A stretch of 64,000 nt of DNA from Bradyrhizobium sp. WBAH42 (GCF_024585265.1 NZ_CP036533.1:4845001-4909000); one strand, 5' to 3'; positions 8,269 through 16,682 are shown, counted from the first letter of the stretch. Notes: generated by a model from the letters alone, not told the origin. A program made the numbers and translations.

Positions 8269-8299
8269 TTGACAAGCATACTGATAGTCAGCATACTGA
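8269..8299 (+). promoter_or_regulatory. Promoter of mobA with overlapping MarR-type operator repeats
   Basis: TTGACA at 8269-8274 and CATACT at 8292-8297 are 17 bases apart, a good sigma-70-like promoter pointing to the monooxygenase. The ten-mer AGCATACTGA occurs twice, at 8275-8284 and 8290-8299, and a CTGA-TAG-TCAG dyad lies between. A repressor bound here would cover the whole promoter. Confidence 0.6.
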
Positions 8300-8335
8300 G
8301 CAATATTCAAGCAGAAACTGGCGGGAGAGGTGCTC

Positions 8336-10258
8336 ATGCAATTCCATCTCAATGGATTTCAGCCGGGCGACCCTGAAATCGCCGATCCTGCCGCGCGCGT
8401 TCAGGCATCGGGGGCGGCGGGCGCCGTGCCTGGCGAGGTCGATGTCCTCATCGTCGGCTGCGGGCCGGCGGGCCTGACGCTCGCCGCCCAACTCGCGCAA
8501 TTCGCTGACATCAAGACGTGCATCGTCGAGCAGAAGCCGGACCGCCTGCTGGTCGGCCAGGCCGACGGCATTGCCTGCCGCACCATGGAGATGTTCCACG
8601 CCTATGGCTTCGGCGAGCGCGTGCTGAAGGAGGCCTATTGGGTCAACGAGACGACGTTCTGGAAGCCGGATGAAGGGACGCCGGAGAAGATCGTCCGCAG
8701 CGGCCGGGTGCAGGACGTCGAGGACGGGCTGTCGGAATTCCCGCACCTCATCCTGAACCAGGCGCGCGTCCATGATTGCTTTCTCGACGTCATGCGCAAA
8801 TCGCCGGCGAAGCTCGCGCCGTATTATAGCCGACGTGTGCTTGATCTGAATGTCGATCCCGCCGCCGCTGCCGACGATCATGCCGTGACCGTGCGCCTCG
8901 AACGCGTCGATGCCGCAAACGAGGGCAATGTCGAGACGATCAGGGCCCGCTACGTCGTCGGCTGCGACGGCGCCCGCAGCACGGTGCGCAAATCAATCGG
9001 TCGCGAGCTGCACGGGGATTCCGCCAATCACGCCTGGGGCGTGATGGACGTGCTGGCGGTGACTGATTTTCCCGACATCCGCTTCAAGTCGCTGATCCAG
9101 TCGGCGAAGGACGGCAGCCTGCTGATCATTCCGCGCGAAGGCGGCTACATGGTCCGCATCTATGTCGAGCTCGCCAAGCTTGATGCCGGCGAACGCGTTG
9201 CCAATCGCAACATCACGGCCGACGACGTGATCGCGAAAGCGCAGCGGATCCTGAAGCCGCATCGGCTCGAGGTGAAGGAAATCGCCTGGTGGTCGGTCTA
9301 CGAGATCGGCCAGCGCCTCACCGACAAGTTCGATGACGTGCCGGAAGGCGAGGTCGCTGCGCGCCTGCCGCGCATCTTCATCGCCGGCGATGCCTGCCAC
9401 ACCCACAGCCCGAAGGCGGGGCAGGGCATGAACGTCTCGATGCAGGATGCCTTCAATCTCGGCTGGAAGCTCGCGGCCGTGCTGCGGAGACAGTGTGCGC
9501 CGAGCCTCTTGCATTCCTACTCGGCCGAGCGCCAGGCGGTCGCGAAGGAGCTGATCGATTTCGATCGCGAGTGGGCGGGGATCCTCGCCTCCGCCGCCAA
9601 GGCCGGCGGCGCCGATGCCGCCAAGACGCAGGACTATTTCGTCCGGCACGGACGCTACACGGCGGGTACGGCAACGCATTACAGGCCTTCAGTGCTGACA
9701 GGCGCGGCCACGCATCAGCATCTCGCGCAGGGCTTTATCGTCGGCAAGCGCTTCCATTCCGCGCCGGTGATCCGGCTGGCGGACGCCAAGCCGGTGCATC
9801 TCGGCCACGCGGCGCAGGCCGACGGACGCTTCCGCATCTACGCATTCTCGCCCGCTGAGAACCCGGTTGCGTCGGGCTCGGCCATTCGCGCCTTGTGCAA
9901 TTTTCTCGCGGAGTCCCGGAAATCACCGATCCGTCGGTATACTCCTGTTGGAGCCGACATCGACAGCGTGATCGATCTGCGCGCGGTGTTTCAGCAGGAC
10001 CATCGCGAGCTTGCCATCGAGGCGATGCCGGCGATGTTGCTCCCGAGCAAAGGCCGTTACGGCTTGCACGATTACGAGAAGATGTTCTGCCCTGACCTCA
10101 AGAGCGGCCACGACGTTTTCACGATGCGCGGCATCGATCGGACGGCCGGCTGCATGGTCGTGGTGCGGCCCGACCAGTATGTCGCGACCGTGCTGCGGCT
10201 CGACGATTTTGCCGGGCTCGCTTCCTTCTTCGACGCCTTCATGCTGCCGGTGGAGTGA
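8336..10258 (+). CDS. mobA: FAD-dependent aromatic hydroxylase, probable 3-hydroxybenzoate 4-monooxygenase
   Basis: This is a class A flavin hydroxylase that uses NAD(P)H and O2; the likely reaction is 3-hydroxybenzoate to protocatechuate. The product has 640 residues, as in the MobA/phenol 2-monooxygenase group. The FAD-binding GCGPAG is at 41-46, the DG motif (YVVGCDGARSTVRKSIG) at about 206-222, and the GD motif (FIAGDACHTHSPKAGQGMN) at about 345-365. A C-terminal thioredoxin-like domain (about 470-640) is typical of this subgroup. ATG 8336 follows GGGAGAGG; GTG 8330 is an alternative. The substrate is inferred from length and the divergent MarR gene, and a related phenolic substrate is possible. 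Confidence 0.75.
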   Translation: MQFHLNGFQPGDPEIADPAARVQASGAAGAVPGEVDVLIVGCGPAGLTLAAQLAQFADIKTCIVEQKPDRLLVGQADGIACRTMEMFHAYGFGERVLKEAYWVNETTFWKPDEGTPEKIVRSGRVQDVEDGLSEFPHLILNQARVHDCFLDVMRKSPAKLAPYYSRRVLDLNVDPAAAADDHAVTVRLERVDAANEGNVETIRARYVVGCDGARSTVRKSIGRELHGDSANHAWGVMDVLAVTDFPDIRFKSLIQSAKDGSLLIIPREGGYMVRIYVELAKLDAGERVANRNITADDVIAKAQRILKPHRLEVKEIAWWSVYEIGQRLTDKFDDVPEGEVAARLPRIFIAGDACHTHSPKAGQGMNVSMQDAFNLGWKLAAVLRRQCAPSLLHSYSAERQAVAKELIDFDREWAGILASAAKAGGADAAKTQDYFVRHGRYTAGTATHYRPSVLTGAATHQHLAQGFIVGKRFHSAPVIRLADAKPVHLGHAAQADGRFRIYAFSPAENPVASGSAIRALCNFLAESRKSPIRRYTPVGADIDSVIDLRAVFQQDHRELAIEAMPAMLLPSKGRYGLHDYEKMFCPDLKSGHDVFTMRGIDRTAGCMVVVRPDQYVATVLRLDDFAGLASFFDAFMLPVE

Positions 10259-10349
10259 CGCCGAAAGCGCCGTGCCGATGAACGATGGATGAATATTGAA
10301 CTTCGCGCGTGCGCGCGTTCTCAATCTTTCTGCTGATGCGATGATGACG

Positions 10350-10377
10350 GGCGGAACGCTCGTTCCGCCTGCGCGTT
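10350..10377 (+). promoter_or_regulatory. EcfG-type promoter overlapping a 20-base palindrome
   Basis: GGAAC at 10353-10357 and CGTT at 10374-10377 are exactly 16 bases apart, matching the sigma-EcfG consensus. The start codon it would serve is at 10402, with GAGGAGG between. The perfect dyad GGCGGAACG-CT-CGTTCCGCC at 10350-10369 overlaps the -35 element and could be an operator, or could end the mobA transcript. Confidence 0.65.
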
Positions 10378-10401
10378 CCGTCGAAAGAGGAGGAACACGC
10401 C

Positions 10402-11433
10402 ATGAAATTCAGAAGCGTTCTGGTTGCCGCATTGCTACTCGTCCCGACAGCCGCGCTGGCCGCGCCGGGCATAGTGACCGTCTCGACCGGCTTGCGGGCC
10501 GGGCCGGGCACGGGCTTTCCCCTGGTCGATCGCATCCCCGGAGGCGCCCGCGTCAACATCCATGGCTGCCTGCGCGGCAAGGCCTGGTGCGACGTCAGCT
10601 TCTCCGACGATCGCGGCTGGGTGTCGTCGCAATATCTCGAATATCTCTACCGCAATCGCTACGTCTATCTCCCCGACTATGTCGACGAGATTGACGTGCC
10701 CGTCGTGCCGTTCGTGCTGACCTCGTACTGGTCGAGCTACTATGCGGGACGGCCCTGGTACCGCCGCCACGCTTATTGGAATAATTACTGGAGCTCGCAC
10801 GAGCGCTTTGCGACGCGGCTGACGCTCGATCCGCGCGCAGCCCGCATCGGTCGCGCGGCGACGCGCGATGCGGCTGTCGCACTCGAGCGCAGCGGCGTGC
10901 GCGGCAAGGGCGAGGCCGCCATCTCCGGACGTGACGCCGTCACCGCGCGGCCGGACGCTGCGATCGCAAAACGCGATGCTGCGATCGGAAAGCGCGACGG
11001 CGCGATCGCAAGGCGCGACGCTGCGATCGCCAAGCGCGACGCTGGAGTAGCAACCGACCGGACGCGCGCCGGCAGCAGCGAGCGCATCGCGCACGAGCGG
11101 GTCAATGTGCAGAGCCGCAATCCGCGCGATGCACAGGCGCGCATGATGCACGAGCAGGCTGCAGGCCGTGCTGCCGTCCGCACCCAGCCGATGCCGCGCG
11201 CGCATGAAGCACCGCGCGTGTCGGCCGCGCCGGCCGCGCGGCCCTCGATGCCGCATGCGGCGCAGCCGAGCGTCAGCCATGGTTCGCCGATGAACGCGCA
11301 TGCGCAGACGCCGGCGCCGCGTGCCGCTGCGCCTGCCATGCCGCACGGCGGTGGCGGCGCTCCGCGCGTCAATGCCGCGCCGCATGGCGGCGGTGCACCG
11401 GCGGGCGGGCCCGGCGGGCACCAGAAGCACTAG
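10402..11433 (+). CDS. Exported SH3b-domain protein with degenerate heptapeptide repeats
   Basis: The product has 343 residues. The signal peptide (MKFRSVLVAALLLVPTAALA) precedes a bacterial SH3 domain at about 25-75 (STGLRAGPGTGFPLVDRIPGG and DDRGWVSSQYLEY), which usually binds peptidoglycan. A Tyr/Trp-rich stretch (78-130) follows. Five tandem copies of A-I-A-K-R-D-A-like heptads (about 185-216) come next, and then a His/Ala/Pro-rich low-complexity tail. It is probably a periplasmic or cell-wall-associated protein. The start is fixed by AGAGGAGG. An EcfG-type promoter lies directly upstream. Confidence 0.75.
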   Translation: MKFRSVLVAALLLVPTAALAAPGIVTVSTGLRAGPGTGFPLVDRIPGGARVNIHGCLRGKAWCDVSFSDDRGWVSSQYLEYLYRNRYVYLPDYVDEIDVPVVPFVLTSYWSSYYAGRPWYRRHAYWNNYWSSHERFATRLTLDPRAARIGRAATRDAAVALERSGVRGKGEAAISGRDAVTARPDAAIAKRDAAIGKRDGAIARRDAAIAKRDAGVATDRTRAGSSERIAHERVNVQSRNPRDAQARMMHEQAAGRAAVRTQPMPRAHEAPRVSAAPAARPSMPHAAQPSVSHGSPMNAHAQTPAPRAAAPAMPHGGGGAPRVNAAPHGGGAPAGGPGGHQKH

Positions 11434-11441
11434 CTCCCACG

Positions 11442-11467
11442 AAAGCCCGGCCCTCGTGCCGGGCTTT
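11442..11467 (+). terminator. Intrinsic terminator of the SH3-domain gene
   Basis: AAAGCCCGGC (11442-11451) pairs with GCCGGGCTTT (11458-11467) around a six-base loop, eight bases after the stop codon. The T-run is short. Confidence 0.65.
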
Positions 11468-11601
11468 CCGCTTGCGCGCCCTCCGGTTCCGTGCGCGTAC
11501 AATTTAAGAAAGTTCTTCGCGGGCAGATTTCATCGATCGTAAGATGTCTATCCAAAGCTGTAAGCATCCACTCGGGGCAGCGGGGGCACCGGAGGATGAC
11601 G

Positions 11602-11883
11602 ATGAGACAGAACCAAGCGGAGACGCGCCGTCAGCAAAATGTCGCGAAGCGGTCGATGACCAAGGAGGCCAAGCAGCTGGCCGGCTTGATTGCCGGACTG
11701 CGGGAATCCCTCGAGGAGATCCACAAGGAGCGGGCGGGTGCCAAGCTCTCGGGCGCAGAAATGGGACTACTGGATGAGCGTCGCAACAATCTGCTGCTCA
11801 CCATCGCAGCCCTCAATGACCGCCTCTCGGCGGTGCAGGGCCTGATCAATCTCGGCCGCCCTCATATTATCCGCGTGCACTAG
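11602..11883 (+). CDS. Small helical protein of unknown function
   Basis: The product has 93 residues and no signal peptide. The N-terminus is Gln/Arg-rich, and two long amphipathic helices follow (about 22-50 and 55-80) that look like an antiparallel coiled coil. ATG 11602 gives a six-base spacing from CGGAGG; the in-frame ATG at 11596 abuts the ribosome site and is less likely. No family is recognised. Confidence 0.55.
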   Translation: MRQNQAETRRQQNVAKRSMTKEAKQLAGLIAGLRESLEEIHKERAGAKLSGAEMGLLDERRNNLLLTIAALNDRLSAVQGLINLGRPHIIRVH

Positions 11884-12039
11884 CGCCGATCCGAGGTCAC
11901 GAGATCGGCTCTGTTGCGACGGCACGGGGCCGGCCACAGGCCTCGTGGACGGCACCAAATTGCCACGCTCCCGGCGAATTGCCGCCAAAGCCCGCTGCCA
12001 CGAGAAGGCCGGGTGCAGGGCGACGCAAGGGGATGCGAA

Positions 12040-12219
12040 TTGGCCTACAAGATGGTCGCAGAACGCGACAACGAGAAGTACAGTTTCGCCCGCGAGAGCC
12101 GGTTGCTCATCGTGGCGAAGGCGAAAGTGTGGGCGAGCGAAGGATGGCGGGTGGTCATCACCGACCAGGATGGCAAGGCCTACGCGCCACCCGAATTCGA
12201 TCAGCTGTCCGCAGCGTGA
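12040..12219 (+). CDS. Small protein of unknown function, coupled to a cytochrome gene
   Basis: The product has 59 residues and the sequence LAYKMVAERDNEKYSFARES followed by a helix and a short strand (WRVVITDQDGKAYAPPEFDQL). TTG 12040 is supported by AAGGGG seven bases upstream; ATG 12052 (MVAERDNEKY) is the alternative. It is cytoplasmic by composition. Its TGA overlaps the ATG of the next gene (TGATG), so the two are probably co-translated. I do not recognise a named domain. Confidence 0.55.
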   Translation: MAYKMVAERDNEKYSFARESRLLIVAKAKVWASEGWRVVITDQDGKAYAPPEFDQLSAA

Positions 12220-12566
12220 TGGTGGGGCGGGGCCTGACTGCGCCTCTGCTCATTCTAGCGGCTGCCATGCTGCCGGCGACGGCCGCCGTCGCGCAAAATC
12301 TGGATGCCGGCAAGTCGCCCGCGAAGCTGTTCGCCGAAGGCTGCGCGACCTGCCACCGCAGCCCGCGCGGCTTGGCCAAGGGACGCTTCAGCCTGACGCT
12401 GTCCTGGTTTCTGAGGGATCATTACGTGACCAGCTCCGATTCGGCGAAAGCGCTCGCCGCTTACCTGGCATCGGTTGATGAGCCGCCGCCCAGGGGGGCG
12501 GCCAAGCCCGGTGCCAAGGCGCCCCGGTCCGCCCCGCGTCCGCCCACGCCCGCCCCGAGCCGGTAA
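12219..12566 (+). CDS. Small exported c-type cytochrome-like protein
   Basis: The product has 115 residues. The signal peptide (GLTAPLLILAAAMLPATAAVAQ) is followed by a single haem-attachment motif CATCH near residues 43-47, a short helical domain (residues SLTLSWFLRDHY and AKALAAYLASVD) and a Pro-rich tail. There is no methionine after the CxxCH that could be a standard axial ligand, so the haem would be His/other-ligated or the protein is an atypical carrier. It is periplasmic. The start overlaps the upstream stop. Confidence 0.7.
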   Translation: MVGRGLTAPLLILAAAMLPATAAVAQNLDAGKSPAKLFAEGCATCHRSPRGLAKGRFSLTLSWFLRDHYVTSSDSAKALAAYLASVDEPPPRGAAKPGAKAPRSAPRPPTPAPSR

Positions 12567-12575
12567 CCGCGCGCG

Positions 12576-12920
12576 TCAACGCACCGTGGTCTCCGAGAAC
12601 AGGTTGATGATCACGACCCCTGAGACGATCAGCGCAATGCCGACGAAGGCTGCGGCGTCCAGGATCTGACGGAACAGCACGAAGGAAACGGTGGCGGTCA
12701 GGATGATGCCGACCCCGCCCCAGATCGCATAGGCGATGCTCAACGGGATGACCCGGATCGCCACCGAGAGCGCATAGAACGAGGCGACGTAGAACAGCAC
12801 CATCGCCAGCGTCGGCCAGGGACGGGTGAACTGGGCGGATTGCTGCAGGAACGCCGACGCGGTGACCTCGAACACGATGGCGAGGGCGAGAGCCGTATAG
12901 GCGTTGAAGGCGGAGGTCAT
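12576..12920 (-). CDS. SMR family (EmrE/QacE-like) small multidrug transporter
   Basis: This 114-residue inner-membrane protein has four predicted spans, the SMR hallmark. The membrane-embedded essential glutamate is Glu18 (AIVFEVTASAFL), and the conserved Tyr/Trp/Gly block reads AYAIWGGVGIIL near 66-77. SMR proteins exchange protons for lipophilic cations or guanidinium as dual-topology dimers. ATG 12920 places Glu18 in span 1 at the usual depth. No second SMR gene sits beside it, so a homodimer is expected. Confidence 0.88.
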   Translation of the reverse strand: MTSAFNAYTALALAIVFEVTASAFLQQSAQFTRPWPTLAMVLFYVASFYALSVAIRVIPLSIAYAIWGGVGIILTATVSFVLFRQILDAAAFVGIALIVSGVVIINLFSETTVR

Positions 12921-13068
12921 GAGCCTCTCGGCGTGAGGAAGATACCGCGCGGCTGTCGCGAATATCACGTGGGAATGACGAACCTGCGACATGGCCGACG
13001 GGCTGACGGGAGGCCGCCGCGCGACGATCGTGCGGCGGCTCGAGATGGCCCGATTCTTCGACCCGGCC

Positions 13069-13734
13069 CTAACTGATCCGTAGCGAGAGCTCGACGTCTT
13101 CGGCAAAGGGAGTGGACATATAGCCGCTGCCGGGCGCGCGCACCCGTGCCAGATAGTCAGGGCTGTCGTCGGCATTGTCGGCGACGATGATCGCCCCCGG
13201 CCGCAGACGGCCTTCGACCAGATCCAGGATCTCGGGGTAGAGCGCCTTGGCACCGTCGAGCAGTACGAGATCGATCGTTTCGGGCAGGCCGGTGCTGAGC
13301 GTCTTCAGCGCGTCGCCTTCGCGGATGTCGACGAGATCGATCAAGCCGCCGGCCGAGAGGTTGTCTCGCGCCCGGGCAACCTTGGACGGCTCGAACTCGC
13401 TGGTGACGAGGCGGCCGCCGCCATTGTCGCGCAGGCCTGCGGCAAGGTGCAGTGTCGAGATGCCGAACGAGGTGCCGAACTCGACGATGGACCGGGCGCG
13501 GGAGCTACGTGTCAGGATGTAGAGCAGCGCTCCGGTCTCGCGCGAGACCGGAAGCGGTGCGTCCTTCAGGCGTCCATAGAGATTGCGATATTCGGTCTTG
13601 CTCCGCATCATCCGCTCCCGCTCTGCGTCGGACAGGTCTGCGACTGCGGCTTCCGTTGCTTCGCCTGCTGCCTCGGCTTCGCCGAACAGACGATCCAGCA
13701 GCGGCGCAAGCGAAGTGATGGTCGGGATGGTCAT
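13069..13734 (-). CDS. SAM-dependent O-methyltransferase-like protein
   Basis: The product has 221 residues with a class I methyltransferase fold. The SAM-binding motif I is VEFGTSFGISTLHLA at about 83-97, the acidic end of strand 2 is TSEFEP, and DLVLLDGAK holds the motif IV Asp. It resembles caffeoyl-CoA O-methyltransferase-like enzymes (methyltransf_24/COG4122). The acceptor is unknown. It is divergent from a TetR regulator across a 98-base gap with a palindromic site, so it is probably that regulator's target. Confidence 0.8.
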   Translation of the reverse strand: MTIPTITSLAPLLDRLFGEAEAAGEATEAAVADLSDAERERMMRSKTEYRNLYGRLKDAPLPVSRETGALLYILTRSSRARSIVEFGTSFGISTLHLAAGLRDNGGGRLVTSEFEPSKVARARDNLSAGGLIDLVDIREGDALKTLSTGLPETIDLVLLDGAKALYPEILDLVEGRLRPGAIIVADNADDSPDYLARVRAPGSGYMSTPFAEDVELSLRIS

Positions 13735-13788
13735 CGAAGTCTCCAGAGTTTGGCGAAAGAAGCGCGTGCTTGCGCGCCGATTGAAATA

Positions 13789-13802
13789 CGACTAATTCGT
13801 CG
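13789..13802. promoter_or_regulatory. Palindromic operator between methyltransferase and TetR genes
   Basis: CGACTAATTCGTCG is a near-perfect dyad (12 of 14 bases symmetrical about AATT) in the middle of the divergent spacer. Size and position fit a TetR-family binding site acting on both genes. Confidence 0.45.
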
Positions 13803-13832
13803 CGTTTCCTATTCGCATTGCCCGAGCGAGCC

Positions 13833-14465
13833 ATGGCCGACCGTCGAAGCCGTTCAATTTCCTCACGAAAACAGCCGCAGCAAGCTCGCTCGACGGAGCT
13901 GGTGGCGGCCATTCTGGATGCGGCTGTTCAGGTTCTAGCGAAGGAGGGCGCGCAGCGTTTCACCACGGCGCGGGTGGCGGAGCGGGCCGGGGTGAGCGTC
14001 GGGTCGCTCTATCAATATTTTCCAAACAAGGCCGCGATCCTGTTTCGTCTCCAGAGCGACGAGTGGCGGCATACGAGCGAGCTGCTGCGCGGTATCCTCG
14101 CGGATCGCGCCAAGCCGCCACCGGCGCGGTTGCGCGCGCTGGTCCATGCCTTCATCCGCTCCGAGTGCGAGGAGGCTGCGATGCGCACGGCCCTCAACGA
14201 CGCCGCGCCGCTCTATCGTGACGCGCCCGAAGCGCGCGAGGCCCGGGCGGCCAGCAGGGGCATCGTCGATGTCTTCATGCGAGAGGCGCTGCCCAAAGCT
14301 TCCAATGCGACGCGCGGCCTCGCCGGCGAGCTGATCACGACCACGCTCAGCGAGGCCGGCAAGCGATTTTCGGAGACCCGGCGCAGCGAGGCCGAGATTG
14401 CGCGCCATGCCGACGGGCTGGCCGACATGTTCTGCGCCTATCTCGGGGAATTGGCCCGACGCTGA
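13833..14465 (+). CDS. TetR family transcriptional regulator
   Basis: The product has 210 residues. The N-terminal HTH spans about 20-65 and reads ILDAAVQVLAKEGAQRFTTA then RVAERAGVSVGSLYQYFPNK, the canonical TetR recognition helix (GSLYQYFPNKAAIL). The C-terminal helical domain is the ligand-binding/dimer part (TetR_C-like, with LRALVHAFIRSE). ATG 13833 is chosen; TTG 13818 would only add MPERA. It probably represses the divergent methyltransferase gene. The inducer is unknown. Confidence 0.9.
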   Translation: MADRRSRSISSRKQPQQARSTELVAAILDAAVQVLAKEGAQRFTTARVAERAGVSVGSLYQYFPNKAAILFRLQSDEWRHTSELLRGILADRAKPPPARLRALVHAFIRSECEEAAMRTALNDAAPLYRDAPEAREARAASRGIVDVFMREALPKASNATRGLAGELITTTLSEAGKRFSETRRSEAEIARHADGLADMFCAYLGELARR

Positions 14466-14523
14466 AGCGCGAGATCCGGGCGACACTTGCATCGCCCCGC
14501 GTTTGTCCGTACGGACCTCCTTC

Positions 14524-15342
14524 ATGCTCGTCATCTCGATCCAGAGCCAGGTGGTCCACGGCCATGTCGGCAACAGCGCGGCCGCGTATGCCATGCAGGC
14601 GGAGGGCGTGAACGTTGCGGCGGTGCCGACGACGCTGCTGTCCAACCATCCGCGCTATCCGAGCCTGCGCGGACGTGTGCTGGAGACCGAGCTGGTCGCC
14701 GATCTCCTGAAGGGTGTCGAGGAGCGCGGCCTGGTCGACGAGGCTGCGGTGCTCGTCACCGGCTATCTCGGCTCGCCCGGCAATGCCGCCGTGATCGCCG
14801 ATTTCGTCGAGCGGGCGCGCACGCGGAATGCGAAGCTCGTCTATCTCTGCGACCCCGTGATCGGTGACGACGGCCGCGTCTATGTCGCGGACGGCATTTT
14901 GGACGTGGTCCGGCACCGGCTGCTGCCGGCGGCGAACCTGACGACGCCGAACCAGTTCGAGCTCGAGCTGCTCTCTGGAGCGACGATTGCAGATGCCGAG
15001 GGCCTGAGTGCGGCGTGTGCGATGCTGGCAGGGGCGGGCCGCACCGACGTCGTCGCCACCGGCTGCACCCTCGCTGACACGGCGGCCGGGCAGGTGGAGA
15101 CGATCCTCTGCAGCGACGGGCGATTGTCGCGCTTTGCGACGCCGCGCCTGCCGATCCGCCCCTACGGCACCGGCGATCTCCTCACCGGGCTGATCGCGGC
15201 GCATCTGGCCAAGGGCGAAGCGATGGGCTCGGCCGTGCGGCGCGCGGTCGACACGGTTTTTGCGGTGCTGGTGCGGACGCAGGACGCCGGCTCGGCCGAG
15301 ATGCGGCTGGTGCCGCTGCCGACGGCGGAGCGCAAGCCGTAA
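14524..15342 (+). CDS. pdxY: Pyridoxal kinase PdxY
   Basis: PdxY phosphorylates pyridoxal to PLP with ATP in the vitamin B6 salvage pathway (ribokinase-like fold). The product has 272 residues. The N-terminus ISIQSQVVHGHVGNSAA matches the PdxK/PdxY substrate-binding start. YLCDPVIGDDGRVYV is the mid-domain block and PYGTGDLLTGLI holds the ATP/anion-hole GTGD with the catalytic Asp near residue 220. No purine-rich ribosome site precedes ATG 14524, which suggests low or unusual initiation. It follows the TetR gene with a 58-base gap. Confidence 0.92.
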   Translation: MLVISIQSQVVHGHVGNSAAAYAMQAEGVNVAAVPTTLLSNHPRYPSLRGRVLETELVADLLKGVEERGLVDEAAVLVTGYLGSPGNAAVIADFVERARTRNAKLVYLCDPVIGDDGRVYVADGILDVVRHRLLPAANLTTPNQFELELLSGATIADAEGLSAACAMLAGAGRTDVVATGCTLADTAAGQVETILCSDGRLSRFATPRLPIRPYGTGDLLTGLIAAHLAKGEAMGSAVRRAVDTVFAVLVRTQDAGSAEMRLVPLPTAERKP

Positions 15343-15346
15343 ACCG

Positions 15347-16669
15347 TCAGGTCGCGCGCTTGACGGCCGATTGCGCCGATTTCTGCGGCTTGGCCGGGCT
15401 CTTCTGCTCGCGCGCGGCGTGGGCCTTCGGCGGCTTGGCGCTGGCGATGGCGCGCGGCTTCTTCGGTTTGGCGCTGGCAACGTCCTTGCGATCGGAGGTG
15501 CCGCGCTTCGAGATATATTCCTTGCCGTCGATCGGGCCGACATGCGGCGGATCGCGGCCGAGATAGGGCCTGCCGATGCCGAACGCCTTGCCGTTGGCAT
15601 CGACCCACTTCCACAGGATTTCGGTCGAGACCCAGCGCTGCGCCCGGTTATTGCCTTGCGTGCTGACGATATCGGCGGCCATGCCGTGGCCATACCCGCC
15701 GCGCGTGCTGCCGCCGTGATAGGAGCGGTTGGACGCGGCCTTCAGGCCGCTTGCGATCGACTGGCGATAATCGTCGCGGAACGCGCTGGTGATGCCCGGC
15801 GACAGGCCGGCGGCTTCGGCCGCGAGCATCATGCGGAACAGCTTCTGCTTGAAGCTCTTGTCCATGCCGCCGATGACGTAGTCCATCATCGACATGCCGG
15901 CGCGCTCGGCCGCGTTCGGATCCTTCCAGGTGAAGTCCTGATCGACCAGCTTGGTGAAGCTGCGCATCACCGTGACGGTCTTGCCCTTGCGCTTGATGGT
16001 GACCGCGCGCCGCTCCTGAACCTTGATCGTGTCTTCCTTGGCGGTGCGCTGATAGAGCGCCCAGAGATAGCGGTCGATGCAGGTATCCATGACGAAGCAT
16101 TCGTCGAGCACGGCGACGGTGTCGGCGGGCGGAGACGCCTTGCTCGCAGGCGCGACAGGACCGCTCGCGATCGCCGCGGGCGACAATGCGTCCGTCGTCA
16201 CGATCTCGGTGGGATCGGCGGATGCGAGCTTGACGGGGTCGGGCAGAGGGGCGGGGGCAATCTCGCTGACGATCGGCTCCGGTTCGGGGGAGATCTGCGG
16301 CGCGGGAGCAGGTTCCGCCGGCAGGATCAGCACCGGGTCGGCCGAGGCAAGCTTGACGGTGGAGGCGGGCTGCTCGGGCGTTGCCTCTGCTGGCGTAGCA
16401 GGGGTGGCAGCGACGGCGGCAGCGATGTCGGCGGTCAAGGCGAGGCCATCCTCGATGGTCGCAGCGCGCGGCACGTCGGCGAGGTCGATGCGGCCGAGAT
16501 CCTTGGCGTGATCCTTGGCGTGATCCTTGGCGCGCGAGATGGCGGCTGCATTGGCACCGCTGTTCTCGATCAGCGCAGGCGCATAGGCCGAGAGAGACAA
16601 TGCGAGCCAGCCGGCGAGAACGGCCGAGGGACACGACACCGCCACCAGAAGAGACCGCCGATCGTTCAT
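15347..16669 (-). CDS. Exported M15-like zinc D,D-peptidase
   Basis: The product has 440 residues. An N-terminal hydrophobic signal/anchor (SLLVAVSCPSAVLAGWLALSL) is followed by a repetitive KDHAKDHAKD segment encoded by a 12-base tandem repeat at 16499-16533. Next come an Ala/Pro/Glu-rich linker (to ~180) and the catalytic domain at about 215-380. The VanY/M15-type zinc ligands are visible as GHGMAADI (His and Asp) and HVGPID (His). The tail is Lys/Ala/Pro-rich. It probably trims peptidoglycan peptides (D-Ala-D-Ala carboxypeptidase type) in the periplasm. ATG 16669 is chosen for the signal sequence. Confidence 0.75.
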   Translation of the reverse strand: MNDRRSLLVAVSCPSAVLAGWLALSLSAYAPALIENSGANAAAISRAKDHAKDHAKDLGRIDLADVPRAATIEDGLALTADIAAAVAATPATPAEATPEQPASTVKLASADPVLILPAEPAPAPQISPEPEPIVSEIAPAPLPDPVKLASADPTEIVTTDALSPAAIASGPVAPASKASPPADTVAVLDECFVMDTCIDRYLWALYQRTAKEDTIKVQERRAVTIKRKGKTVTVMRSFTKLVDQDFTWKDPNAAERAGMSMMDYVIGGMDKSFKQKLFRMMLAAEAAGLSPGITSAFRDDYRQSIASGLKAASNRSYHGGSTRGGYGHGMAADIVSTQGNNRAQRWVSTEILWKWVDANGKAFGIGRPYLGRDPPHVGPIDGKEYISKRGTSDRKDVASAKPKKPRAIASAKPPKAHAAREQKSPAKPQKSAQSAVKRAT

Positions 16670-16682
16670 GATCCCTGCCTCC

